DNA from: Prosthecobacter sp.
GTDB taxonomy: Bacteria; Verrucomicrobiota; Verrucomicrobiia; Verrucomicrobiales; Verrucomicrobiaceae
Assembly: GCA_021733925.1 (NCBI GenBank)
Contig: JAIPJY010000013.1
Span: 62,001-126,000, forward strand
Direction of reading: 5' to 3'
Length of the DNA stretch: 64,000 nucleotides
Shown here: positions 17,564 to 25,453 of the stretch, in pieces
Layout of the letters: every line of letters begins with the position of its first letter
Numbering within the stretch: the stretch's first letter is position 1
The notes under the pieces: model-generated
The model's database searches: none
The model's input: only the letters and a program-made list of their open reading frames with translations
What the model was told of the DNA's origin: nothing
Position numbers and translations under genes: made by a program

Positions 17564-18967
17564 TCAAACCAGCCCCCGGATCGGTACGCCACGGGTCAGC
17601 ACATTGAGCAGACTCGGCGGCAGGCCGTCCGTGACACGCGCCTCTCCCACATCCACCAGCGTGTGCATGATGGTCGCGATCAAATCGGGAATCGTGATCG
17701 GCTCGGACGCGGGTTCGCCACCATTGCGTGACGACTGCCCGATGACCTGCCCCATCTTCAAGCCGCCGCCATAGATCATGAGCGGCGCCAGGCCACCCCA
17801 GTGATCGCGCCCGCCTTTGACATTGATCTTGGGCGAGCGTCCCATCTCTCCACAGCAGACGAGCATGATTTTTTCACTGAGACCGCGCGATTCGATGTCT
17901 TCGATCAAGGCGGAAACCGCATGGTCAAACGGACGACCGACATAGTCCATGCCAGTGCGGCACGGGGCGTTGTTGTTGTCGGCATGCATGTCCCACACAA
18001 AACTCGTCGTGACAGTGACAAAGCCGCAGCCGCGCTCGCACAACCGCCGCGCCATGAGCAGCAGCTTGCCCAGCGTGGCGGCGTTGTCGGCGTAATGCTC
18101 GCGATTGTTCCACTGCGTGCTGATGCGGTCTTTGGGCAGCAGCGCAGCAGTATCGTACCGAGCGATGAGACGCGGATCTTCCTTGGAAAGATCAAACGCA
18201 TCCGACACGCCACGTCGCAGCACATCAAAGGCGAGCGATTGAAATTCCGACATGCCGCCAATGACTTGACAGCCGTCCATGGTTCGCTGCCATTGATCCA
18301 GTGAAGTGAGCAGAGCGCGGCGATCATCCAGCCGGGACTGCGCCATGCTCAAGGTCATGTCCGCCTGCGCACCACTGCCTGCACCGGGCACAAAGGGCTG
18401 ATAGGTCGTCCCAAATTCGCCGCTGGATGTGAAGTCGCCGAACTGCTTGATCACAGGTCCTGCGATGGATGAAACCGCCTGAGGAAACAGCGCCACGTTC
18501 GTCGGCATCGCGCTGCTTTTGCGCAGCGGCCCGGCCATGCGTGAGTACAGCGAGCCGAGATTCGCCTTCATCGTATCCTTGCCGACGATGGTCTTGAGAT
18601 CATGCACCGCATCGCCCGTGACGAAGGAACGCACGATGCTGAACTTGTCCGCCAGCTTCGCCAGTCGCTCAAACGTGCTGCCAAAGGTCACCCCGGGAAG
18701 CTTGGTTTTGATCTCGCCCGTGACGCTGCGAATCTCCGATGGCGCATCCATCTTCGGATCAAAAGTTTCAAACTGCGACGGCCCGCCGTGCATGAAGAGA
18801 AAGATGACCGACTTGTCCTTGAGCAGCGACTTTTTGGAAGCCGCCAGCGCCTTGAGCGCCATCAAATCACTCAAACCCAGCCCTCCCAGTCCCAACCCAC
18901 CAATGCGCAGGAAATCACGCCGCTGCAGGCGTGAAGATCCCAGGCTGTGGTCGGAGAAGGTGAGCAT
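17564..18967 (-). CDS. DUF1501 family protein, Tat-exported
   Basis: 467 residues from the ATG at 18967. A twin-arginine signal is visible (SRLQRRDFLRIG, R16-R17) followed by a Gly/Leu-rich hydrophobic stretch. The body shows DUF1501 landmarks: IFLFMHGGPSQFETFDPK, SIVRSFVTGDAVHD, FVTVTTSFVWDMHADN and VCCGEMGRSPKINVKGGRDHWG. The fold resembles alkaline phosphatase and sulfatase hydrolases; activity is unproved. In Planctomycetota and Verrucomicrobiota these genes often pair with DUF1549/DUF1553 cytochrome-type genes; here the partner is the HMA-domain gene instead. Divergent from the M1 peptidase. Confidence 0.93.
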   Translation of the reverse strand: MLTFSDHSLGSSRLQRRDFLRIGGLGLGGLGLSDLMALKALAASKKSLLKDKSVIFLFMHGGPSQFETFDPKMDAPSEIRSVTGEIKTKLPGVTFGSTFERLAKLADKFSIVRSFVTGDAVHDLKTIVGKDTMKANLGSLYSRMAGPLRKSSAMPTNVALFPQAVSSIAGPVIKQFGDFTSSGEFGTTYQPFVPGAGSGAQADMTLSMAQSRLDDRRALLTSLDQWQRTMDGCQVIGGMSEFQSLAFDVLRRGVSDAFDLSKEDPRLIARYDTAALLPKDRISTQWNNREHYADNAATLGKLLLMARRLCERGCGFVTVTTSFVWDMHADNNNAPCRTGMDYVGRPFDHAVSALIEDIESRGLSEKIMLVCCGEMGRSPKINVKGGRDHWGGLAPLMIYGGGLKMGQVIGQSSRNGGEPASEPITIPDLIATIMHTLVDVGEARVTDGLPPSLLNVLTRGVPIRGLV

Positions 18968-19053
18968 GTCCCTGCCAAATACGCCAACCGGGAGGCACTC
19001 CTTCCTGATTGTGCTTGCCACCCGGCGTCGCGTTCGGGATGGTCGCCGCCATC

Positions 19054-21669
19054 ATGCGCATCCCCCCTATCATTTTTGCCGTCGCATTGCTGACCTTGGA
19101 GGCGGCAGCCGATTCCTCCGACTGCCGGATTTGTGACAAGCATCTGATGCCGCAGCCGTTGCAGCTCATCCCGGGCCGAAAATACGCACGGGACCGGCGG
19201 GCGGACATCCTGCATGTGAAGCTCGATGTGACGCCGGATTTTGCCAAACGCACCGTCTCAGGCACAGCGACCCTGCGCTTCAAGCCGATCGCACTTCCGT
19301 TGGAGAAATTGGAACTGGACGCGGTGGACTTGAGGATCACCACCATCACGGCTGCTGGTGCCCAGGTCGCGGAGCATCAGATCACGGAAGACAAACTCAT
19401 CATCACCTTTGCCAAAGCGATTGCACCAGATGCGGAGGCGACGGTCACGGTCACGTATTCCGCGCAGCCCGAACACGGCTTGTATTTCCGCACCCCGGAG
19501 ATGGGCTACAAAGCAGAAGACACTCAAGTGTGGAGCCAGGGGGAAGCGGAGGAGCATCGCTTTTGGTTTCCCAGCTATGACTATCCCAATGAGCGCTTCA
19601 CCAGCGAAGTCATCTGCCACGTGCCCAAGGGCATGCAGGTCATTTCCAATGGCACACTGCAAAGCGAACAGCCCGGCGGCGATGGTCTCGTGGCGTTTCA
19701 CTGGCTGCAGGACAAGCCACATGTAAACTATCTCATCGCGATGGTGGCAGGCCATTTCCACAAGCTCGAAGACAAGGCTGGCGCGCTGCCCCTCGCAGTG
19801 CTGGTTCCCCCCTCCCACACCGCACAAGCGGCCAACGCTTTTGCCGACACCCGCAAGATCATCGAGTTCTACCAGAAGGAAATCGGTGTGCCCTTTGCCT
19901 GGGACAAATACTATCAGATTTACTGCCTCGATTTCATCGCTGGCGGCATGGAAAACACGAGCTGCACCTTTGAAGCCGCCGACATGCTTTTCAACTCCGA
20001 CACCGAGCAGCTGCGTTCCCTGCATGAACTTGATGCGCATGAAACAGCCCACCAGTGGTTTGGTGATCTCGTCACCTGCCGTGACTGGTCGCACCTCTGG
20101 CTGAACGAAGGCTTCGCCACCTACTACACGGTGCTCTACGAAGAGCAGAAACTCGGTGCCGATGCGATGAAGTACGCGCTCTGGCAAGAAGCCCACCAAG
20201 TGTTTCAGGCAAACGACACCCGCCCCATCGTCTGGCGCGACTATGGCGACCCCATGCAGCAGTTCGACTCACGCGCCTACCCAAAAGGTGCCTGGGTGCT
20301 GCACATGCTGCGCAGCCAGCTTGGCGCAGACCTCTACCGCAAGTGCATCAAGACATACCTTGAGCGGCATCGCAACGGCATCGTCCGCACCGAAGATCTG
20401 CAGGACGTCATCGAGGAAATCAGCGGACTCTCATTTGATCAGTTTTTCGATCAATGGCTCTTCCACGGCGGCGTGCCCGAATTGAAAATCGACTACGCGT
20501 GGGACGCCGGATCGAAGCAGGCCAAAATCACCGTGCGTCAGACACAGAAGCTCAGCGAACAGGTGCGCCTCTTCCGTGTGCCGCTGCCAGTCGGCTTTGC
20601 CATCGCCGGGAAAAAAGAACTGCAGCTTTTCAAAGCGGACGTCACCAAGGACGTCGAAGAATTTTACTTCCCGCTGCCCGCTCAGCCGGAACTGGTCCGC
20701 ATCGATCCCGATTACACCTTGCTGGCCAAGGTCACTTTCACACCGCCAGGCCCGATGCTCGACAAACAACTGCTCTCCGACATCATCGGCCGCCTGCTCG
20801 CTATCAGCACCCTCGATGACAAGCACATCGACAAACTCGGCAAAGCCCTGCGCGAAGACTCCTTCTACGCCGTCCGCTCCGAGGCAGCGAAGTCACTCGC
20901 AAAAATCCCCGATCCAGCAGCACGTGCGGCGCTGATCGCAGGCAGCAGCAACCAGACCGATGCGCGGGTCCGCAAAGCCGTGGTGCAGGCTCTTGCCGCA
21001 CTGAACACACCCGAATCGCAGGAAACCCTGTGGAAAATGGCCCAGAGCGAAAAGAACCCCGACATTCTCGCCAGCATCATCGAATCCTGGGGGGCACGCC
21101 CCGGCGATGACGCAGTCGCCACCGCACTCCGCACACAACTGGGCGGCACCAGTTTCAACAACTCGCTTCAGCTCGCCGCCATCAAAGCGCTGCGTGCTCA
21201 GGACGACGAATCAGCGGTACCTGACGTGCTGGCCCGGCTGCAGTCTCTCAACCATCTTCGCGGTCGCGATGCAGGCACCGCTTTCGATGCACTCGCTTTC
21301 CTCGCGCGCCGTCCCACGAATTTGCAACGCGATGCTATACGCCAATTCCTCACCTCCAAACTCACCGACCCCCGCAACTCCTGGCGTCTCGCCAGCGCCA
21401 AGGCCCTCGGCACGCTGCGCGATCCCAAGGCGCTCGCCGTGCTGGAACCGCTGCTCGCCGGAGGCAATGCTCGCATCGACCCCGTCCGCGAGGCGGCTGC
21501 CAAATCGGCGCAGGATATCCGCGCGGGCCTGGACAGCCCTGCCGATTTGAAAAAACTCTGGGACCGCGTGCAGCAGTTGCAAAAGCAGGCCGAAGAACAG
21601 CAGAAAGAACTCGAAACCCTGAAGAAAAAATCACAACCAGCCGCCGCCGAAAAGAAGGCGGGCAAGTAG
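19054..21669 (+). CDS. Secreted M1-family aminopeptidase with HEAT-like C-terminal repeats
   Basis: 871 residues from the ATG at 19054, which begins a signal peptide (IIFAVALLTLEAAA). The N-terminal beta domain is followed by the exopeptidase motif GGMEN (297-301) and the zinc site H329-E-x-x-H333 with E352 (HETAHQWFGD, then WLNEGFATYY). From about residue 570 helical repeats follow (KSLAKIPDPAARAALIAG, KALRAQDDESAVPDVLARL, KALGTLRDPKALAVL). These look like HEAT or PBS-lyase repeats rather than the ERAP domain. The tail is a Lys/Gln coiled coil. It probably removes N-terminal residues from peptides outside the cytoplasm. Confidence 0.92.
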   Translation: MRIPPIIFAVALLTLEAAADSSDCRICDKHLMPQPLQLIPGRKYARDRRADILHVKLDVTPDFAKRTVSGTATLRFKPIALPLEKLELDAVDLRITTITAAGAQVAEHQITEDKLIITFAKAIAPDAEATVTVTYSAQPEHGLYFRTPEMGYKAEDTQVWSQGEAEEHRFWFPSYDYPNERFTSEVICHVPKGMQVISNGTLQSEQPGGDGLVAFHWLQDKPHVNYLIAMVAGHFHKLEDKAGALPLAVLVPPSHTAQAANAFADTRKIIEFYQKEIGVPFAWDKYYQIYCLDFIAGGMENTSCTFEAADMLFNSDTEQLRSLHELDAHETAHQWFGDLVTCRDWSHLWLNEGFATYYTVLYEEQKLGADAMKYALWQEAHQVFQANDTRPIVWRDYGDPMQQFDSRAYPKGAWVLHMLRSQLGADLYRKCIKTYLERHRNGIVRTEDLQDVIEEISGLSFDQFFDQWLFHGGVPELKIDYAWDAGSKQAKITVRQTQKLSEQVRLFRVPLPVGFAIAGKKELQLFKADVTKDVEEFYFPLPAQPELVRIDPDYTLLAKVTFTPPGPMLDKQLLSDIIGRLLAISTLDDKHIDKLGKALREDSFYAVRSEAAKSLAKIPDPAARAALIAGSSNQTDARVRKAVVQALAALNTPESQETLWKMAQSEKNPDILASIIESWGARPGDDAVATALRTQLGGTSFNNSLQLAAIKALRAQDDESAVPDVLARLQSLNHLRGRDAGTAFDALAFLARRPTNLQRDAIRQFLTSKLTDPRNSWRLASAKALGTLRDPKALAVLEPLLAGGNARIDPVREAAAKSAQDIRAGLDSPADLKKLWDRVQQLQKQAEEQQKELETLKKKSQPAAAEKKAGK

Positions 21670-21675
21670 CCAACC

Positions 21676-22047
21676 ATGCGATTCCCACGCCTTCTAACCA
21701 TTGCCACCAAAGTCGTCAAAGACACGCTGCTCTCACTGCCTGCAGAAATTCGCACTGAGGCAGGAGACTGCCGCATTGAATTGACCGAGATGGATGCCTT
21801 GGTCGACATTGATGAGGATCTTGATCCCGATCTGCTCGGCCTGTTTGAAGGCAACACCCGCGATGATCCCCTGCCAGAAACTCCCGACGAGATGCCGCGC
21901 ATCCGCCTCTTTCTCGACAACCTCTGGGACGAATGCTCTGGCGATCTCACCACCTACCGCCACGAAGTCCGCATCACCTTCCTCCACGAACTGGGCCACT
22001 ATCTCGGGCTGGATGAAGACGAAGTGTCGGCTCTCGGCCTGGAGTGA
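21676..22047 (+). CDS. Small metallopeptidase-like protein (Zincin_1 family)
   Basis: 123 residues, no signal peptide. The zinc motif H105-E-L-G-H109 is followed by YLGLDEDEVSALG, matching the C-terminal pattern of the short zincin family once called DUF1025. The N-terminal part has an acidic stretch (MDALVDIDEDLDPDLLG). Biological substrates are unknown. It begins 6 bases after the M1 peptidase and is probably co-transcribed. Its stop abuts the stop of the convergent RDD gene with no spacer. Confidence 0.88.
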   Translation: MRFPRLLTIATKVVKDTLLSLPAEIRTEAGDCRIELTEMDALVDIDEDLDPDLLGLFEGNTRDDPLPETPDEMPRIRLFLDNLWDECSGDLTTYRHEVRITFLHELGHYLGLDEDEVSALGLE

Positions 22048-22761
22048 TCAGGCACCCGGCTTGTCCGCAATGACAATGGTGTCTGCGATCAGATCATGCA
22101 GACAACGCTGATCTTCCCGGAAGATAAAACAGGCATCGATGATGGAATAGAGCGGCACCACATTGGCAATGATGGCGTTGACAAACGAGCGCAGCAGGAA
22201 GGCCTTCACAAAACCAGGATTCTGCCCATCGGGGTTCGTCACAATACGAATGCCCAGCCATTTTTTGGCAATCGTCTGTCCTTGGATGGAAAGCAGATAG
22301 GTGTTGTAGATGATGAGCCCGAGCAATCCCAGGCCCGCAAGGATGAAACAAATCACCGAGCCCGTCGAAAGTGAATCATCTCCCTTGTTATCCATCATGG
22401 CGATGCCGCAGACCATCGGCAGCCCAGCCACGAGCATGCCAACCAGACCATCCAAAAAAGCCGCCCCTAGCCGACTGCCACGCGAGGCAAGCTCAAACTT
22501 TGGCATCATCGCGGACGTGATGATGTTTGCCTGAGGAGCCGCATAAGGATTGAACGACGGAGCAGTGGTGGCTGCGGCCAAAAAAGACGGCTGAATGGCT
22601 TGTGAGTTGAACCGCGTGCTCAGGCTCTGCCACTCCGCCATGCCTTCAGCCCAAAGCAGATCATCAGCTAAGAAACGCCCTGTTGAGACCCCTGACTGAA
22701 TTTCCGACTCGGAAAAAACGCCAAGTTGCTGGCCATTTCGTGCAATGTGAAATGAAGTCAT
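22048..22761 (-). CDS. GYF_2-RDD membrane protein (paralogue 1)
   Basis: 237 residues. Residues 1-50 form a GYF_2-like domain (FHIARNGQQLGVFSESEIQSG, then LLWAEGMAEWQSL). A Pro/Asn linker (FNPYAAPQAN) follows, then an RDD membrane domain with four or so helices, beginning ASRGSRLGAAFLDGLV and including QGQTIAKKWLGIRIV and DLIADT. RDD proteins are membrane proteins of varied role, including Na+/H+ exchange in some cases; the GYF_2 part probably binds a protein. It is 13 bases downstream of its paralogue, so the two form an operon. Function unproved. Confidence 0.87.
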   Translation of the reverse strand: MTSFHIARNGQQLGVFSESEIQSGVSTGRFLADDLLWAEGMAEWQSLSTRFNSQAIQPSFLAAATTAPSFNPYAAPQANIITSAMMPKFELASRGSRLGAAFLDGLVGMLVAGLPMVCGIAMMDNKGDDSLSTGSVICFILAGLGLLGLIIYNTYLLSIQGQTIAKKWLGIRIVTNPDGQNPGFVKAFLLRSFVNAIIANVVPLYSIIDACFIFREDQRCLHDLIADTIVIADKPGA

Positions 22762-22774
22762 AAAATAGTTTCAA

Positions 22775-23470
22775 TCAGCCCAATACTTTGACGACATGAG
22801 TGCCCCCGATCTTGTCATGGATGCAACGCCTGTCTTCATTAAAGATAAATAAAGCATCCACAAGGCTGTAGAACGGAATCAAGCCGAGCGCACCCTTGCC
22901 CAGCAGCGTTCTCAGGAAAACAATCTGAATGAAACCAGCCTTCGTCGAATCCTCAATTTGAGCGATGCGAATGCCCATGAGCTTCTTCCCAATCGTTTGG
23001 CCGTCGGTGGCAATGAGGATCAAATTGATGAGGCAAACAATGCCCAACAAACCAAAAGAGACATAAGCCATCAGATCGCTTTTTCCCAATGCCGTCTCGC
23101 TCATCAAACCTGCGGGCAGAAAACATGCAATGAACACAAGGATATCCAAAATGTGGGCTGCCAGCCGCGAGCCTGGAGAAGCTTTTTCCACGTACACTCG
23201 AGAAGAGGCTTGCGGAAGTCTGCCGACAAGGTTGGCGCGTGGCGCAGCATAAGGATTCACCGCCGTTGCCAACGTTGGCTGGGGCATCTGCTGTACAGGT
23301 TGGGCACTGCTTCGTTGGAAAACCACATCCAGCCCCTGCCACTCGCTCATTCCTTCCCGCCAGCACCAGTCTGTAGGCTGGAAGTAGCCGGTCTGCAGTC
23401 CTTCTTGGATCTGAGATTCGACGAATTCGCCCATTGCCAGGCCATCGCGTGCAATCTGATAAGGATTCAT
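22775..23470 (-). CDS. GYF_2-RDD membrane protein (paralogue 2)
   Basis: 231 residues from the ATG at 23470; the frame extends upstream but that part lies opposite recR and has no matching domain. The layout is the same as the downstream paralogue: GYF_2-like domain (YQIARDGLAMGEFVESQIQEG, WREGMSEWQGL), linker VNPYAAPRAN, RDD domain (ASPGSRLAAHILDILV, DGQTIGKKLMGIRIA, HDKIGGTHVV). The second and third membrane segments differ most between the two. A tandem duplication that diverged is the simplest reading. Confidence 0.87.
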   Translation of the reverse strand: MNPYQIARDGLAMGEFVESQIQEGLQTGYFQPTDWCWREGMSEWQGLDVVFQRSSAQPVQQMPQPTLATAVNPYAAPRANLVGRLPQASSRVYVEKASPGSRLAAHILDILVFIACFLPAGLMSETALGKSDLMAYVSFGLLGIVCLINLILIATDGQTIGKKLMGIRIAQIEDSTKAGFIQIVFLRTLLGKGALGLIPFYSLVDALFIFNEDRRCIHDKIGGTHVVKVLG

Positions 23471-23546
23471 AGTGATATGAATGTCACTCTCTCGGAGCTT
23501 TCTGAAATTGTCTAGCGAAGCATCCGACCGGAAAGTTAATTTTTCA

Positions 23547-24155
23547 CTAGCCCATCTTCCGCCGCCCATGCAGAGCCTGGTACAACGTGAGCTCGTCCAC
23601 GTGGTCGAGCCCTCCACCCGCAGGCATGCCCTGAGCCAGCCGGGTGACCGCGATGCCCGCAGGACGCAGCAGATCGGCAATGTAGCTGGCCGTGGCCTCA
23701 CCTTCGACGTCGGAACCAAGGGCGATGATGACTTCTTCCGTGTGAAGATCACGCACACGATTGACCAGCGACTCCATGCGCAGGTCTTCCGGGGTCACGT
23801 TGTCGAGCGGCGAAAGCCTGCCACCAAGCACGTGGTACAAACCTTGAAACGCACCTGACCGCTCCATGCGCAGCACATCGGCGGCCTGCTCGACCACGCA
23901 AAGCTGCTGCTGCTGGCGGCGCGGGTCGTGGCAGAGCAGGCAGTCGCTGTCGCTTTCGATGAAGAACCCGCAGTCATCACAGGGTATGATGCGCTCCCGT
24001 GCCTCCAGCAGCGCGTTGGAAAGCAGGGTGATGCGCTCATCACTCCGCTGCAGCAGCCAGATCATGAGGCGCTCCGCGCTGCGCGGCCCCAGGCCGGGCA
24101 GCGATTTGAGCTGGGCGACGAGACGCTGGATCGCGGGTGGATAGTCAATGCGCAC
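23547..24155 (-). CDS. recR: Recombination mediator protein RecR
   Basis: 202 residues from a GTG at 24155. The N-terminal helix-hairpin-helix is PPAIQRLVAQLKSLPGLGPRSAERL. The zinc finger has C59, C62, C72 and C75 (CDDCGFF, DCLLC). The Toprim domain follows (LCVVEQAADVLRMER, IIALGSDVEGEATA). RecR with RecO and RecF loads RecA at gaps in SSB-coated DNA. It lies 11 bases downstream of the cyclase-fold gene. The common neighbour dnaX/YbaB arrangement is absent. Confidence 0.95.
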   Translation of the reverse strand: MRIDYPPAIQRLVAQLKSLPGLGPRSAERLMIWLLQRSDERITLLSNALLEARERIIPCDDCGFFIESDSDCLLCHDPRRQQQQLCVVEQAADVLRMERSGAFQGLYHVLGGRLSPLDNVTPEDLRMESLVNRVRDLHTEEVIIALGSDVEGEATASYIADLLRPAGIAVTRLAQGMPAGGGLDHVDELTLYQALHGRRKMG

Positions 24156-24166
24156 GGCAGAAAAAC

Positions 24167-25453
24167 TCAGGTCACAGCGAGCTTGCGCGAATGTTTGGGC
24201 GTCTCTTTGGCTGGCGAAGATTTTTCCTTCAGGGCCAGGTCAACACGCTCCAGGAAGTACTTGAGCGGCGCATCCTCACGGCCCTCGATGGCGGCGTTGT
24301 TGAAGCTTTCCAGCGCCTGCTTCAGATCGCCTTTACGATACTGCACCACGCCCTGCCAGAAAGCGTCACGGGCGCGAATGTCCGGCTCCGGCAGCGTGCC
24401 CTTCTCAGCAAGCAGTTCGTACACCTCGCTCATCTGACTGGAGCCAACAGTGCTGACCATCTCCATGGGCCGCACCTCGGCATTGTCCTTCACCAGTGCA
24501 TAGGTCCTCGCGCTCATGAGCACCTTGCTGCCATACTCGGCATTCAACACACACAGCTGCGTGGAAAAATCAATCACATCACCCACCGCGCTGAAACTTT
24601 CAAAGTGGCTGACACCAAACAGACCGCAGACCGCCGATCCCGTGCTGAATGCCACACCAATCTGCGCCTTCTTGCCGAAGCGCTGCTCGATCTCACGGGT
24701 CAAATTGGCCACATGGTTGCGCAGCACTGCGGCCACCTGGACGGCATGCAGGGCGTGATGCTCGTCTATCAGAGGGAATCCGAAGAAGACGCGCACCTGC
24801 CTGGCGTTGCAATCATCCAGATACGCGCCGCGCTCGATGAGAAATTCTGAAATGCTGCGCTGAAAATGCGTGGCCAGTTCTTCGAACTGCAGTGCCTCGA
24901 TGCCCGTGGCAAGCTCCCCATGATTCAGCATGCGGCAGGTCAGCACCGTAATTTCACGGCGCTCCGTCATTTTCGCCGGATTGTTTTGATCCGCGAGCTC
25001 CTCAAACACACGCGTGGAGAGCCTCCCGACAAAGTAGTCGCGCATGACATGGCAACGATAAGCATTGACCGAGCCACCCACGGCTATACCCGCGATGCCG
25101 GCAAACCACAGCGCCATTGATCCCGATATCGGCTCAAACAAGACGCCGCTCATGGCCATGATGCAGGCAAAGGTGGCCGTGAGAAACGTGCCACCAAGGA
25201 GGAAGGCAATCCGCCGCCACTGTGAGGGCATCTCAATGCACACCCACGCGCTGATGAAAGCCATGAGGGTGTAGTAGCCATATTGCAGCAAGACGCTTTG
25301 CTTCAATCCACCCGCCGGCAAAATGAAACCGCGCGCAAACAGCACGGCAAACCAGTCGGCCGTGCTTTTGAAAAAGCCGAACTGATACAGGGCCAGCAAG
25401 GGGATGCAGACCAGCACGCCAATGAACATGGCGGCGACCTGATTACGATTCAT
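24167..25453 (-). CDS. Membrane protein with degenerate class III cyclase domain
   Basis: 428 residues from the ATG at 25453 (a start at 25468 is also possible). Four to five membrane segments cover residues about 5-130. A class III adenylate/guanylate cyclase-like domain spans about 160-320, recognisable from REITVL, VFFGFP, HALHAVQVA, GVAFSTGSAVCG and VGD. The metal Asp of the VLFxD motif is Arg (R174), the second metal Asp is Arg (R218), and the Asn and Arg of the N-x-x-x-R motif read D295 and Q299. Catalysis is therefore unlikely. A short TPR-like tail ends the protein. It overlaps the clpX-like gene by 11 bases and precedes recR. Confidence 0.82.
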   Translation of the reverse strand: MNRNQVAAMFIGVLVCIPLLALYQFGFFKSTADWFAVLFARGFILPAGGLKQSVLLQYGYYTLMAFISAWVCIEMPSQWRRIAFLLGGTFLTATFACIMAMSGVLFEPISGSMALWFAGIAGIAVGGSVNAYRCHVMRDYFVGRLSTRVFEELADQNNPAKMTERREITVLTCRMLNHGELATGIEALQFEELATHFQRSISEFLIERGAYLDDCNARQVRVFFGFPLIDEHHALHAVQVAAVLRNHVANLTREIEQRFGKKAQIGVAFSTGSAVCGLFGVSHFESFSAVGDVIDFSTQLCVLNAEYGSKVLMSARTYALVKDNAEVRPMEMVSTVGSSQMSEVYELLAEKGTLPEPDIRARDAFWQGVVQYRKGDLKQALESFNNAAIEGREDAPLKYFLERVDLALKEKSSPAKETPKHSRKLAVT

